Translations under genes and position numbers: made by a program
Notes under the pieces: generated by a model
What the model saw: only the letters and a program-made list of their open reading frames with translations
Database searches by the model: none
What the model was told of the DNA's origin: nothing
In this document: in pieces, positions 16,448-24,178 of the stretch
Numbering within the stretch: the stretch's first letter is position 1
Layout: the number at the start of each line of letters is the position of its first letter
From: an uncultured Oscillospiraceae bacterium
GTDB lineage: Bacteria; Bacillota; Clostridia; Oscillospirales; Ruminococcaceae
DNA length: 34,094 bases
Assembly: GCA_904397845.1 (NCBI GenBank)
Contig: CAJFOX010000014.1
Span: 1-34,094, forward strand
Direction of reading: 5' to 3'

Positions 16448-16522
16448 GAAAAACGATGTGGGGGATCTGTTCCCTGTAGAAATGACCAGAAGGAAAAAAT
16501 TTAGCAGAAAATAGACGACACC

Positions 16523-16555
16523 AAAAAGCAGGAGCGGTACCGCTCCTGCCTTTTG
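16523..16555 (+). terminator. Terminator of spo0A
   Basis: A perfect 22-bp palindrome GCAGGAGCGG/CCGCTCCTGC centred on GGTACC, with A5 before and CTTTT after. Bases 16556-16774, between it and the convergent ABC gene, show no gene. Confidence 0.8.
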
Positions 16556-16774
16556 GCATCCCTTTGTTATTGGAAAAACCGTCAGATGCGCTTTGGAACA
16601 GAACATTTTGGGATCTTCTTTTAGGCTCCGACGCTGGAAAAAATGTTGGCAACGATGGGCGATCACAATAAAACGCAGGTCTTTCAGGAAAAGGAGAATG
16701 TTTTGGGAATGATATGGAATGGGATTTCATGCGTCCGAAACGACAACGCCATCGGGGCGGATTGCCGGCAATAT

Positions 16775-18622
16775 TCAACCCACCTTTGCCGCAAATTGGC
16801 TGTTGTAAAGGTCAGCGTAGAATTTGCCCAGCTTCATCAGTTCATCATGGTTACCCTGCTCAATGATAGTGCCGTCTTTCATCACCAGGATATGGTCGGC
16901 GTCCCGGATGGTGGAAAGCCGGTGGGCGATGATAAAGCTGGTACGGCCTTTCATCAGGGCATCCATTGCCTTCTGGATTTCAAGCTCCGTGCGGGTGTCT
17001 ACACTGGAAGCTGCCTCATCCAAAATTAGGATGGCGGGGTCAGCGAGAATGGCGCGGGCGATGGTAAGGAGCTGCCGCTGCCCCTGGGACAGGCTGGCAA
17101 TCTCATCGCTCAAAATGGTGCTGTAGCCATCCGGCATGGTGCGGATAAAATGATCCGCCGGGGCGGCTTTTGCCGCCTGATAAACTTCCTCATCGGTGGC
17201 GTTTTCCTTACTGTAAGCAATATTATCACGAATGGAACCGCCAAACAGCCAGGTATCCTGCAAAACCATTCCCATCAGAGAGCGCAGATGACTGCGCTCC
17301 ATCTTGGAGATGTCCGCGCCGTCAATGGTAATGCGGCCGCCCGGAAGCTCGTAAAAGCGCATCAGCAGGTTGACAAGGGTGGTCTTGCCCGCGCCAGTTG
17401 GGCCGACAATGGCAATCTTACTGCCTGCTTTCACGTCGAAAGAGATATCCTGCATCAGAATATGGTCGTCGCTATAGCCGAAACGGACATGCTCAAAGCT
17501 GACATTTCCTTTGGGTGCAGAGAGGACCACAGGGTTTGCTGCATCCGGCACTTCTTCCTCTTCGTCCAACAGCTGAAATACCCGTTCCGCTGCGGCGATA
17601 GCGCCTTGCAGGGAGTTTACCGTGTAGGAAATCTGTGTAACCGGCTCCGAAGCCTGATTGACATATTGGATAAACGCCTGAATATCACCAATAGAGATTC
17701 CTCCCCGGATGACGGACATAGCCCCGCCAACCGCTACTGCCACATAGCCGAACTGACCTACCAGACGGATGATCGGGCTGATCATGTAATTCATGAACAT
17801 GGCCTTTTTGCTGGCGCGGAACAGGTTTTCGTTGAGCACCTTGGTGTTATCCACCGCTGTTTGTTCCAGATTAAATGCCTTGCTTACAAGGTTCCCGGTG
17901 AAATTCTCCTCAATGCTGCTGTTCAGCCGCCCGAGGGCCTCCTGATTGGCAGCAAAGGTGCGATGTGTCCGGCTGGATACCAGCGCAGCCACAATTAAGC
18001 TGACAAAGATCGTGCCAAGTGCAATCAGGGTGAGCATAGGGCTGATCAGCAGCATCATCACGAAAGCGCCCACAATACCGAAGAACGCAGTTACCAACTG
18101 GGACAAACCTTCCTGCATTGTATCGGCTACCTTTTCAAGGTCGCTGGTGGCGCGGCTGAGTACTTCACCTTTTTTATGCTGATCGAAGTAGCGTAAAGGC
18201 AAACGATTCAGCTTGGCGCTGATCTCCCGACGAAGGGTAAGGGTCAGCGTCTGGGAAACACTGGCCATGGTGTTCTGCTGAATATAAGAAAACAGCGATG
18301 ACAGCAGATATAGCCCCAGAAGCCCTAACAGGACGGTTCCCATGGTTTCCAGATTCACCTGAAATCTCTGCCCGTTTACAAGGGCATTTTTTACACCATC
18401 AAAAATGTCGTTGATAGCAATTCCCATTACTTTCGGGGATAGGATATTGAACAGGGAGCTTACAATGATACTGAGGACGATCACCAGCAGTTTCCATTTT
18501 TGCTCCATCAGCTTTTTCAGAAGACGGAACGCCGTGCCTTTGGCGTTTTTCGCCCGCTCTGCGCTCATATCATCATCAAAGGTATCTACTGTTGTTTCAC
18601 GGGTATCTTTTTCCATACTCAT
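16775..18622 (-). CDS. Heterodimeric ABC exporter, consensus-site half (TM288-like)
   Basis: A 615-residue half-exporter with six membrane helices (about residues 45-340) and an ATPase domain carrying GPTGAGKTT (Walker A), SLSQGQRQ (signature variant), ILILDEAASSVD (Walker B with catalytic Glu) and IIAHRLST (H-loop). The LDEAASSVD form is typical of the catalytically competent partner in TM287/288-type heterodimers. ATG 18622 overlaps the stop of the preceding ABC gene by four bases (ATGA), with GAGGAGG upstream. The likely role is multidrug or peptide export under control of the MarR gene at 20617-21093. Confidence 0.9.
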   Translation of the reverse strand: MSMEKDTRETTVDTFDDDMSAERAKNAKGTAFRLLKKLMEQKWKLLVIVLSIIVSSLFNILSPKVMGIAINDIFDGVKNALVNGQRFQVNLETMGTVLLGLLGLYLLSSLFSYIQQNTMASVSQTLTLTLRREISAKLNRLPLRYFDQHKKGEVLSRATSDLEKVADTMQEGLSQLVTAFFGIVGAFVMMLLISPMLTLIALGTIFVSLIVAALVSSRTHRTFAANQEALGRLNSSIEENFTGNLVSKAFNLEQTAVDNTKVLNENLFRASKKAMFMNYMISPIIRLVGQFGYVAVAVGGAMSVIRGGISIGDIQAFIQYVNQASEPVTQISYTVNSLQGAIAAAERVFQLLDEEEEVPDAANPVVLSAPKGNVSFEHVRFGYSDDHILMQDISFDVKAGSKIAIVGPTGAGKTTLVNLLMRFYELPGGRITIDGADISKMERSHLRSLMGMVLQDTWLFGGSIRDNIAYSKENATDEEVYQAAKAAPADHFIRTMPDGYSTILSDEIASLSQGQRQLLTIARAILADPAILILDEAASSVDTRTELEIQKAMDALMKGRTSFIIAHRLSTIRDADHILVMKDGTIIEQGNHDELMKLGKFYADLYNSQFAAKVG

Positions 18623-20344
18623 GCTAATTCCTCCTCGCTAAGCTGAGAACGTGCAATCTGTTGATAAACAGTGCAGGATTCCATCAGCTCTTTATGTGTG
18701 CCGATCCCGGCAACTCTGCCTTCGTCCAGGACAACAATCTGGTCTGCATCCATGATCGTGCTGATACGCTGGGCAACCAGAATAACAGCGGAATGGGTGG
18801 TTTCTTCTTTCAGGGCAGCCCGCAGTCTGGCGTCCGTTTTGAAGTCTAAAGCTGAGAAGCTGTCGTCAAAAATGTAGATTTCCGGTTTTTTCACCAGAGC
18901 GCGTGCAATGGCAAGACGCTGCTTCTGACCGCCGGAGAAGTTGTTGCCGCCCTGGGCGACGCGGGTATGGTACCTATCTTCCAAACCGTCGATGAAATCG
19001 CCAATCTGGGCAATCCCGGCGGCATGGCGGATTTCCTCCATGGTGGCGTCTTTTTTTCCGTGGTGGAAATTGTCCAGAATAGTGCCGCTGAACAAAAATG
19101 CTTTCTGTGGCACAAAGCCGATCTTATCCCGCAGCACCTGTTTGGGCATCCGCAGGATATTCACCCCGTCGATGCGGATGGTGCCGCTTTGAATATCGTA
19201 GAAACGGGGAATCAGGTTGGCGATGGTGGATTTTCCGGATCCAGTACCGCCGATGATGGCGGTGGTTTTGCCGATGTCTGCCGTAAAGCTGATATTGTTC
19301 AGCACCGGTTCCTCCGCGCCTTTATATTGGAAGGTAACGTTGCGGAATTCCAGCTTGGCTTTCGCAAGGTGCTGCCTGGGCTTGCGCGGTGTCACATCCG
19401 TATCGGTGTTGACAGCCAGCACCTCGTTGACACGGTTGGCGCAGGACTGCGCTCTTGGGAAAATCATAAAGACCATAATTCCCATAATGAGGTACATCAA
19501 AATCATGACGGCATACTCTGTCAGCGCCATGATGTCTCCAATTTTCATAGCGCCATCGGCAACCTGCTGGCCGCCGCTTGCCAGGATGAGAACAGTGCAA
19601 ATGTTCATGATGATCATAATAACCGGCATCATCACGGCGAAAATCTTGTTGATGCGGATAGCGCTCTGTGCATAGTCCACAAAGGATTGATCGGTGCGCT
19701 CCTGCTCAAATTTGGAACGGTTAAAAGCACGGATCACCCGGATACCTGTCAGCATTTCCCGCAGGGTACGGTTGATCTTATCCAGCAGGGTTTGCAGCTT
19801 GGAAAACAGCGGCATCACTTTTTTGTAAGGAAGAGAGAAAAGATACAAACGACCAGCATGGCGACAACAATGGTCATTGCCAGAGAAGAGCTTTTGGAAA
19901 GGCTAAAAAGAGCCCTGCTATGGTCATGATGGGGACAGGGAGAATCATCTCTGTCCCGGCCATATAAGCCATCTGAATCTGCATAATATCGTTTGTGCTG
20001 CGGGTGATCATAGACGCGGGGCCAAACTGATTGAACTGGTCGATGGTGAGCGCCTGAGATTTTTCAAACAATGCGTTGCGGATGTCCCGGCCCATCCTGG
20101 AAAAGATGGCAGTAGACAGATAGGTTTCCGCCAGAGAAACTGCGGCGATTAAAACAGCCGCCGCTAACATAAAGCCTCCAGTTTTCCAGATATGGTCCAG
20201 GTCTCCGGCTACAATGCCGTTGTTGACAATATCGGCTGTCAGGGTGGGGATATATAAGGTTCCCAGCACCTGCAGAAAGAGTAAAATGAGCATGGCCGTC
20301 ACCCGGCCTTTGTAGGGTGACAGAAATTTAATCAGTTTTAACAT
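18619..20344 (-). pseudogene. Heterodimeric ABC exporter, degenerate-site half (TM287-like), two frameshifts
   Basis: From ATG 20344 (TAGGAGG upstream) the first 150 or so residues of a half-exporter read normally. Frame is lost near 19896-19900 (minus strand TTTCCAAAA) and stops at 19874. A short second frame (KSSSLAMTIVVAMLVVCIF) bridges to about 19820-19830. The third frame then runs to the end with IIGGTGSGKST, NFSGGQKQR, IYIFDDSFSALD and AQRIST. Two missing single bases restore a 575-residue protein of normal length. Asp replaces the catalytic Glu after Walker B (FDD), as in the degenerate site of heterodimeric exporters. Both lesions adjoin T or A runs, so consensus errors are possible; if real, the exporter is broken. 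Confidence 0.85.
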
Positions 20345-20418
20345 GGAAATCCTCCTAAAAAACCAAATAGGGAAAACAATTTTTTACAGTATTTTTTGGT
20401 GCTTCCTTCTTCCATTTC

Positions 20419-20526
20419 TCATTGGTTTGAAACAGGATAGCATTTTTCCTGATGGCCCAAAATCACATAAATGGCTCCGGCCACAGCGACTGCGAATCTC
20501 GAAATTGCGATCATTGATGCAAGCAT
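20419..20526 (-). CDS. Possible 35-residue single-helix membrane protein
   Basis: Lies in the gap between the MarR gene and the ABC genes. ATG 20526 is preceded by AAGGAGAAG at about 12 bases. The product begins MLASMIAISRFAVAVAG, which is a convincing single membrane helix, then IYVILG and a short polar tail. An overlapping ATG six bases upstream in another frame gives an unconvincing polar peptide. No homology can be claimed. It may be a small regulator of the exporter or a chance frame. Confidence 0.3.
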   Translation of the reverse strand: MLASMIAISRFAVAVAGAIYVILGHQEKCYPVSNQ

Positions 20527-20550
20527 TTTTCATTTCTTCTCCTTTTTTAA

Positions 20551-20589
20551 AGTAAAATGCGCTCGGCTATCTTTCAATAACCGAGCGCA
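20551..20589 (-). terminator. Terminator after the MarR gene
   Basis: On the minus strand TGCGCTCGG (20581-20589) pairs with CCGAGCGCA (20558-20566), followed by TTTTACTTT. It lies just after the MarR stop codon and may attenuate read-through into the ABC genes. Confidence 0.7.
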
Positions 20590-20616
20590 CTCGTCATCTT
20601 ATCCGGTGGGTTTGGC

Positions 20617-21093
20617 TTACTGGTCAAACCGAGCATTGCGATGCTCCTCCTCCGATGATAAAGTATTTAATTTTTGACGGTACAAATTGATGTGCTTTTG
20701 CAACAGGCGGATCAGTGCCTGCCGTTCTTCTGTTGGCATAGAAGCTATAACATCATCCTCCATGACAAGAAAAGGGTGTAAGCGGTTCTCCAAAATTTCT
20801 TTGCCAGAATCCGTCAGAAAAATATGCATATCCCGGCGTCTTCCCGGCTTTAAGAAAAGATAGCCTTTTCGCTCCAAAACCCGAATGGAAGAACTGACCG
20901 TCTGCCTGCTGATGAAATACCGGTCGGCGATATCCTTCTGAAGACACCCCTCGCCCAATTCCGCAATCGCGTAAAAAATCAGGAAAGCGCTGTCCGAGAA
21001 GCCAGACCGCAAGGCCATGATATGGTAGATCTCCTCAAACTCTCGATACAGCCGGGTAATTTCCTGTGACTCAGGGCTATGATGAATTTGCAT
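20617..21093 (-). CDS. MarR-family transcriptional regulator
   Basis: A 158-residue winged-helix regulator. The DNA-binding core is QKDIADRYFISRQTVSSSIRVLERKGYL (about residues 52-80; quoted pieces: KDIADRYFISRQTV and IRVLERKGYL), followed by the wing RRRDMHIFLTDSG and a C-terminal dimerisation helix. ATG 21093 follows GGGGGAAGG. It is the first gene of a leftward MarR-ABC-ABC cluster, so it probably represses the exporter, with release by the exported drug (inference from order). A strong promoter is at 21163-21191. Confidence 0.92.
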   Translation of the reverse strand: MQIHHSPESQEITRLYREFEEIYHIMALRSGFSDSAFLIFYAIAELGEGCLQKDIADRYFISRQTVSSSIRVLERKGYLFLKPGRRRDMHIFLTDSGKEILENRLHPFLVMEDDVIASMPTEERQALIRLLQKHINLYRQKLNTLSSEEEHRNARFDQ

Positions 21094-21162
21094 AACGCCT
21101 TCCCCCTATCCTTGCTGTACAAATACGTTGCCAGATCATCCGACCTCGCGAGCACAACAGGG

Positions 21163-21191
21163 ATTATAATCTGATTTCATATTCACGTCAA
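21163..21191 (-). promoter_or_regulatory. Promoter of the MarR gene
   Basis: On the minus strand -35 TTGACG (21186-21191), a 17-bp spacer and -10 TATAAT (21163-21168). The -10 is inside a 10-bp palindrome GATTATAATC (21162-21171), and a CTCGCGAG palindrome lies just downstream. Either is a candidate operator for autorepression. Confidence 0.75.
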
Positions 21192-21290
21192 GAGGAAATT
21201 TCTTTTTTCAAAATCTGTTTCGAGAAAAAATTGGAAGAAAATGCAGACATTCCGAAATGCTTGCTATCGGATACCTCCAAACCCCAGATT

Positions 21291-21400
21291 GCCACCTTCG
21301 GTGGCAGCCACGCATTCTGCGGGCGGAGAAAACTTGTAAAGGGGCAAACAAGAAAACTCTATGCGAATGGGGAACCCACTCACATAGAGTTTTCTTGTTT
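21291..21400. repeat. Two adjacent hairpins; the larger is a likely terminator
   Basis: GCCACC-TTC-GGTGGC is at 21291-21305. An 18-bp perfect inverted repeat follows: AAACAAGAAAACTCTATG (21346-21363) and its complement (21383-21400), with a 19-base loop. Read leftward the second hairpin ends in TTTTCTTGTTTG and could terminate the pfkB-ocd-DUF3795 transcript. The pair of hairpins might instead be a dispersed repeat element. Confidence 0.6.
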
Positions 21401-21483
21401 CCTGCCCGCTTGGAATAGGTCAGTATTTTGTAATCCTTCTTTGTGCCTCCCAGTCTCAGACCCGCCTTCCTTTTTAGGCGCAT

Positions 21484-21777
21484 TTAGCTTTGACGGTGAT
21501 AAAGCTCGGCAAGGGAGGTCAAATCCTCTACGATGTGAGGATTCCAGGGAGCTTTTTGCCGCAGCCCCTGGCAGGGAAAATCCGGACACAGCCCACAAAA
21601 AGAAACGCCGCGCTCGAAGCAGCAGAGAAAGATCGGGCAGCCGCCGGACTGCTCCCATTCCTTACATTTTCCGCCGCTTTCCAGGCAGCCCTGGCGAAAA
21701 CCGCCTTGTTTTTTCAAGCAGCTGACGCAACATTCACCGCAAGGTGTGATCGTGCGAAAATCAATCTGTCTATCCAT
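21484..21777 (-). CDS. Cysteine-rich DUF3795-type protein
   Basis: A 97-residue protein with eleven or so Cys in the DUF3795 pattern: PCGECCVSCLKK, GCLESGGKCKEW, GGCPIFLCCFERG, then FCGLCPDFPC. It is probably a small metal-binding (zinc or Fe-S) protein of unknown role. ATG 21777 starts 4 bases after the stop of the ocd-like gene and has no good Shine-Dalgarno of its own, so translation is likely coupled to that gene. Confidence 0.8.
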   Translation of the reverse strand: MDRQIDFRTITPCGECCVSCLKKQGGFRQGCLESGGKCKEWEQSGGCPIFLCCFERGVSFCGLCPDFPCQGLRQKAPWNPHIVEDLTSLAELYHRQS

Positions 21778-21781
21778 ACGA

Positions 21782-22873
21782 TTACAATCCCAGCCCCTTG
21801 CTGATATTCACGACAAAATCCTGTACGTTGGTCACAATGGTTTTTACGCCCAGGCTGCCCCGGTCGCGCAGCTTGTTTACCGAAAATTCCGAAATATCCA
21901 CACTGTAAAAGTATACAGGGCGGATGGTGCCGTCCGCCAGCACATGATAAGAAGGCGTCATGTTGCCAGTGGCAATGGAATGGAGCGTTGTGGCCATGCA
22001 GATGACGGTAGTGGATTTTTTTACGCATTCCCGCATGGCGTTCTGTCCCTCATAAACATCGCCGTATACCTCCGGAAGCGGTCCGTCGTCCCGGATGGAG
22101 CCTACCAGCACAAAGGGAACCTGTTTTTTCACGCAACTATAAATGATGCCGTCGCCAATGCCCTCCTTTTCGATAAAGGCGGGAATAGATCCGTCCAACC
22201 GTACCCGGTTTATGGTGTCGATATGATTGTAGTGGCCATTGGGCTGGGATTTTTGCGTGTAGATATCCTGTCCGAGAGCAGTTTTGCGGTAAGCAGCCTC
22301 CAGGTCATGGGTGGCCAGTGCGTTTCTGGCCAGCAAGGCATTGACATAACCGTTCTGCACCAGCTTGGAAAAAGCAGCCCGGGAATCATGGTCAAAAGCA
22401 CAGGCGGGGCCTAATACCCAGGTGATATAGCCGTGTTCTTTTTCGTGGCGCAGCAAATCATACAGGGAATCGTAATCCCGGGAGTAGGCCGTTTCGCGGG
22501 AGCGTCCCTGCCGGAAAGAGAATGTTTCCGCCGGGCCGTCCTCCTCAGCAGAAAATCCGTCCGGATAGACAAAGATCCCCTCTGAAGCGTCTTCTGTCCG
22601 GCCGACGACCACCAGATCCCCCCGTTTTAAACGCCGAAACTCCCGAATGCTGATATCGCCGTTTTCGTAAACTGCGACACAGTCCATGCGGCTTTTTTTG
22701 GCCAGCAGCCATTGGCCGCCGATTTTAAAATATTCGGGGAATATGGTGGTTGCGTGATACTGTTCCGGCGCAACCTTGTCTTTGGGCGAAGGAACCAACA
22801 CCGCGTCCGGCGCCTGAGAAAACCGGGGCAGGGAGAAATCCGGAGGGGTAAAATGGGGAAGGAGAAAGCTCAT
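21782..22873 (-). CDS. TIGR00300 / archaeal-type ornithine cyclodeaminase-like protein
   Basis: A 363-residue protein resembling the LOR/SDH conserved domain (TIGR00300), found in archaeal ornithine cyclodeaminase and at the C-terminus of ArgZ/AgrE. Recognisable parts are GDLVVVGRTE (mid-region), VLGPACAFDHDSR, YVNALLARNALATHDLE, GHYNHIDTINRVR, VPFVLVGSIRDDGPLP and TTLHSIATGNM, then a Rossmann-like C-terminal part. Family members act on ornithine or amidino amino acids with NAD. The N-terminal segment is short and unlike the family. ATG 22873 is chosen since AGGAGG lies 10 bases upstream. The gene lies 90 bases after a PfkB kinase gene and is coupled to DUF3795. The substrate is uncertain. 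Confidence 0.75.
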   Translation of the reverse strand: MSFLLPHFTPPDFSLPRFSQAPDAVLVPSPKDKVAPEQYHATTIFPEYFKIGGQWLLAKKSRMDCVAVYENGDISIREFRRLKRGDLVVVGRTEDASEGIFVYPDGFSAEEDGPAETFSFRQGRSRETAYSRDYDSLYDLLRHEKEHGYITWVLGPACAFDHDSRAAFSKLVQNGYVNALLARNALATHDLEAAYRKTALGQDIYTQKSQPNGHYNHIDTINRVRLDGSIPAFIEKEGIGDGIIYSCVKKQVPFVLVGSIRDDGPLPEVYGDVYEGQNAMRECVKKSTTVICMATTLHSIATGNMTPSYHVLADGTIRPVYFYSVDISEFSVNKLRDRGSLGVKTIVTNVQDFVVNISKGLGL

Positions 22874-22963
22874 AATGGTGGAACCTCCTGTCAAAAATAA
22901 GGATTAGCTATGTTAACATGGCCTGGCCTGGATACAACAAAAAGTCCCCTACCTGCAACAGCT

Positions 22964-23884
22964 TTATTTGGATTGGACTTCGCCAAAGGGTTTTACATAA
23001 GGCTTGTAAGCATATCCATCCTCATCGCTGTATAAATCTTCCAAGTTGCCCTCGTAGGTCAGGCCGTCCCCCACAGAGCCGTTGATACCGCAGATTTTGG
23101 CTGCAAATTTGGCCGCGAAATCCATGGCCTCCCGGATGCGTTCGCTGCCGGTTTTTTTAGAGTCCGTATAGGCTACGGAAAAAGAGCAGGTAAAAGAATC
23201 CCCGGCGCCCATGGTATCCACCACTGTAGCAGGGGCCGCTTTGCCGACATAAAACTGTTCGCCGTCGAAAACAATCTGCCCTTCGGCGCCGCGGGTTCCC
23301 ACGACAATTTTGGGGCCATAGCTATGAATCCGCCGCAGCAGCGCCTGGATCTGTTCTTCGCTGCCCTGTTGGTTGCAGGAGAGGAAGCAGTAATCCACAT
23401 GCGGACAGTATTCTTTGAGGGTGTCTTCTGTAAATTCCTCTGAAAAGTCGTAGGCGAAAGGGATACCCAGATCATTGATTTTCTGGATTTCTGTCACATC
23501 CAGATTGGAGTAGCAGTCGGAAATGGCCAAATCGAAACCTTTGATATATGCCAGATCCTCTTTGTCCAGGCGGATAGGGGTCATGGCGTTTACGCCTTTG
23601 CGGGTGCCATGGAAGGTGCGGTTTCCATCTACCAGCGTAGTCATGGCATAGCTGCACTGGCCATGGAGCATTTTGCAGCGGGTGAGGTCGACGCCGTTTT
23701 TCTCCAACACCCATTTCAGATGCCGGCCGCGCACATCATCGGAAAAATAGCCCAGGTAAGCGGCGTCCGCCCCCGCCCACTTAGCGTAAATGGCCGTGTT
23801 GAGCTGATTGCCGCCGGGATACATGGTCTTGATAAAATCATATACGTCCATGGTGTTAAAGCCGATGGAAATAGAACGAATCAT
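22964..23884 (-). CDS. PfkB-family carbohydrate kinase, FrlD-like
   Basis: A 306-residue ribokinase-fold sugar kinase. The N-terminal substrate motif is YPGGNQLNTAIYAKWAGA (near 22-39). The C-terminal ATP/anion-hole motif DTMGAGDSFTCSF carries the catalytic Asp. The short lid and the PGGNxLN form most resemble fructoselysine-6-kinase (FrlD), but no deglycase (frlB) or transporter is nearby, so substrate assignment is tentative. ATG 23884 follows AAGGAAAGGTG; the longer upstream frame lacks family sequence. The promoter is at 23925-23954. It probably heads a three-gene operon with the ocd-like and DUF3795 genes. Confidence 0.85.
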   Translation of the reverse strand: MIRSISIGFNTMDVYDFIKTMYPGGNQLNTAIYAKWAGADAAYLGYFSDDVRGRHLKWVLEKNGVDLTRCKMLHGQCSYAMTTLVDGNRTFHGTRKGVNAMTPIRLDKEDLAYIKGFDLAISDCYSNLDVTEIQKINDLGIPFAYDFSEEFTEDTLKEYCPHVDYCFLSCNQQGSEEQIQALLRRIHSYGPKIVVGTRGAEGQIVFDGEQFYVGKAAPATVVDTMGAGDSFTCSFSVAYTDSKKTGSERIREAMDFAAKFAAKICGINGSVGDGLTYEGNLEDLYSDEDGYAYKPYVKPFGEVQSK

Positions 23885-23924
23885 GAGAAAAACACCTTTC
23901 CTTTCGAATTCCAATTTCCAGTTT

Positions 23925-23954
23925 ATCATAGCATGGACACAGGCGAAAAGGCAA
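23925..23954 (-). promoter_or_regulatory. Promoter of the PfkB gene
   Basis: On the minus strand -35 TTGCCT (23949-23954), an 18-bp spacer and -10 TATGAT (23925-23930), some 40 bases before the start codon. Confidence 0.55.
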
Positions 23955-24111
23955 TTAAAAATCAGAAGAAAACGGCCTTTTTCATGTGATTTGGGTGAAA
24001 TGTCAAATGGTACCAACAAGTTCTTGTGAAGGATGCAATGCCCGGCGATGCAATCAATGGCGGATCCTGCATTTTAAAACACGGACAAAAAAGGCAGGGC
24101 AATGGGGGCAT

Positions 24112-24147
24112 AAAAAAACAGGTACACCGCTACAGCAGTGTACCTGT
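24112..24147 (-). terminator. Terminator of ppdK
   Basis: On the minus strand ACAGGTACAC (24138-24147) pairs with GTGTACCTGT (24118-24127), followed by T7. It sits about 30 bases after the ppdK stop codon. Bases 23955-24111 hold no gene. Confidence 0.9.
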
Positions 24148-24178
24148 CGAGAAGTTCTTTTATGCCCAAAGGAAAGGC

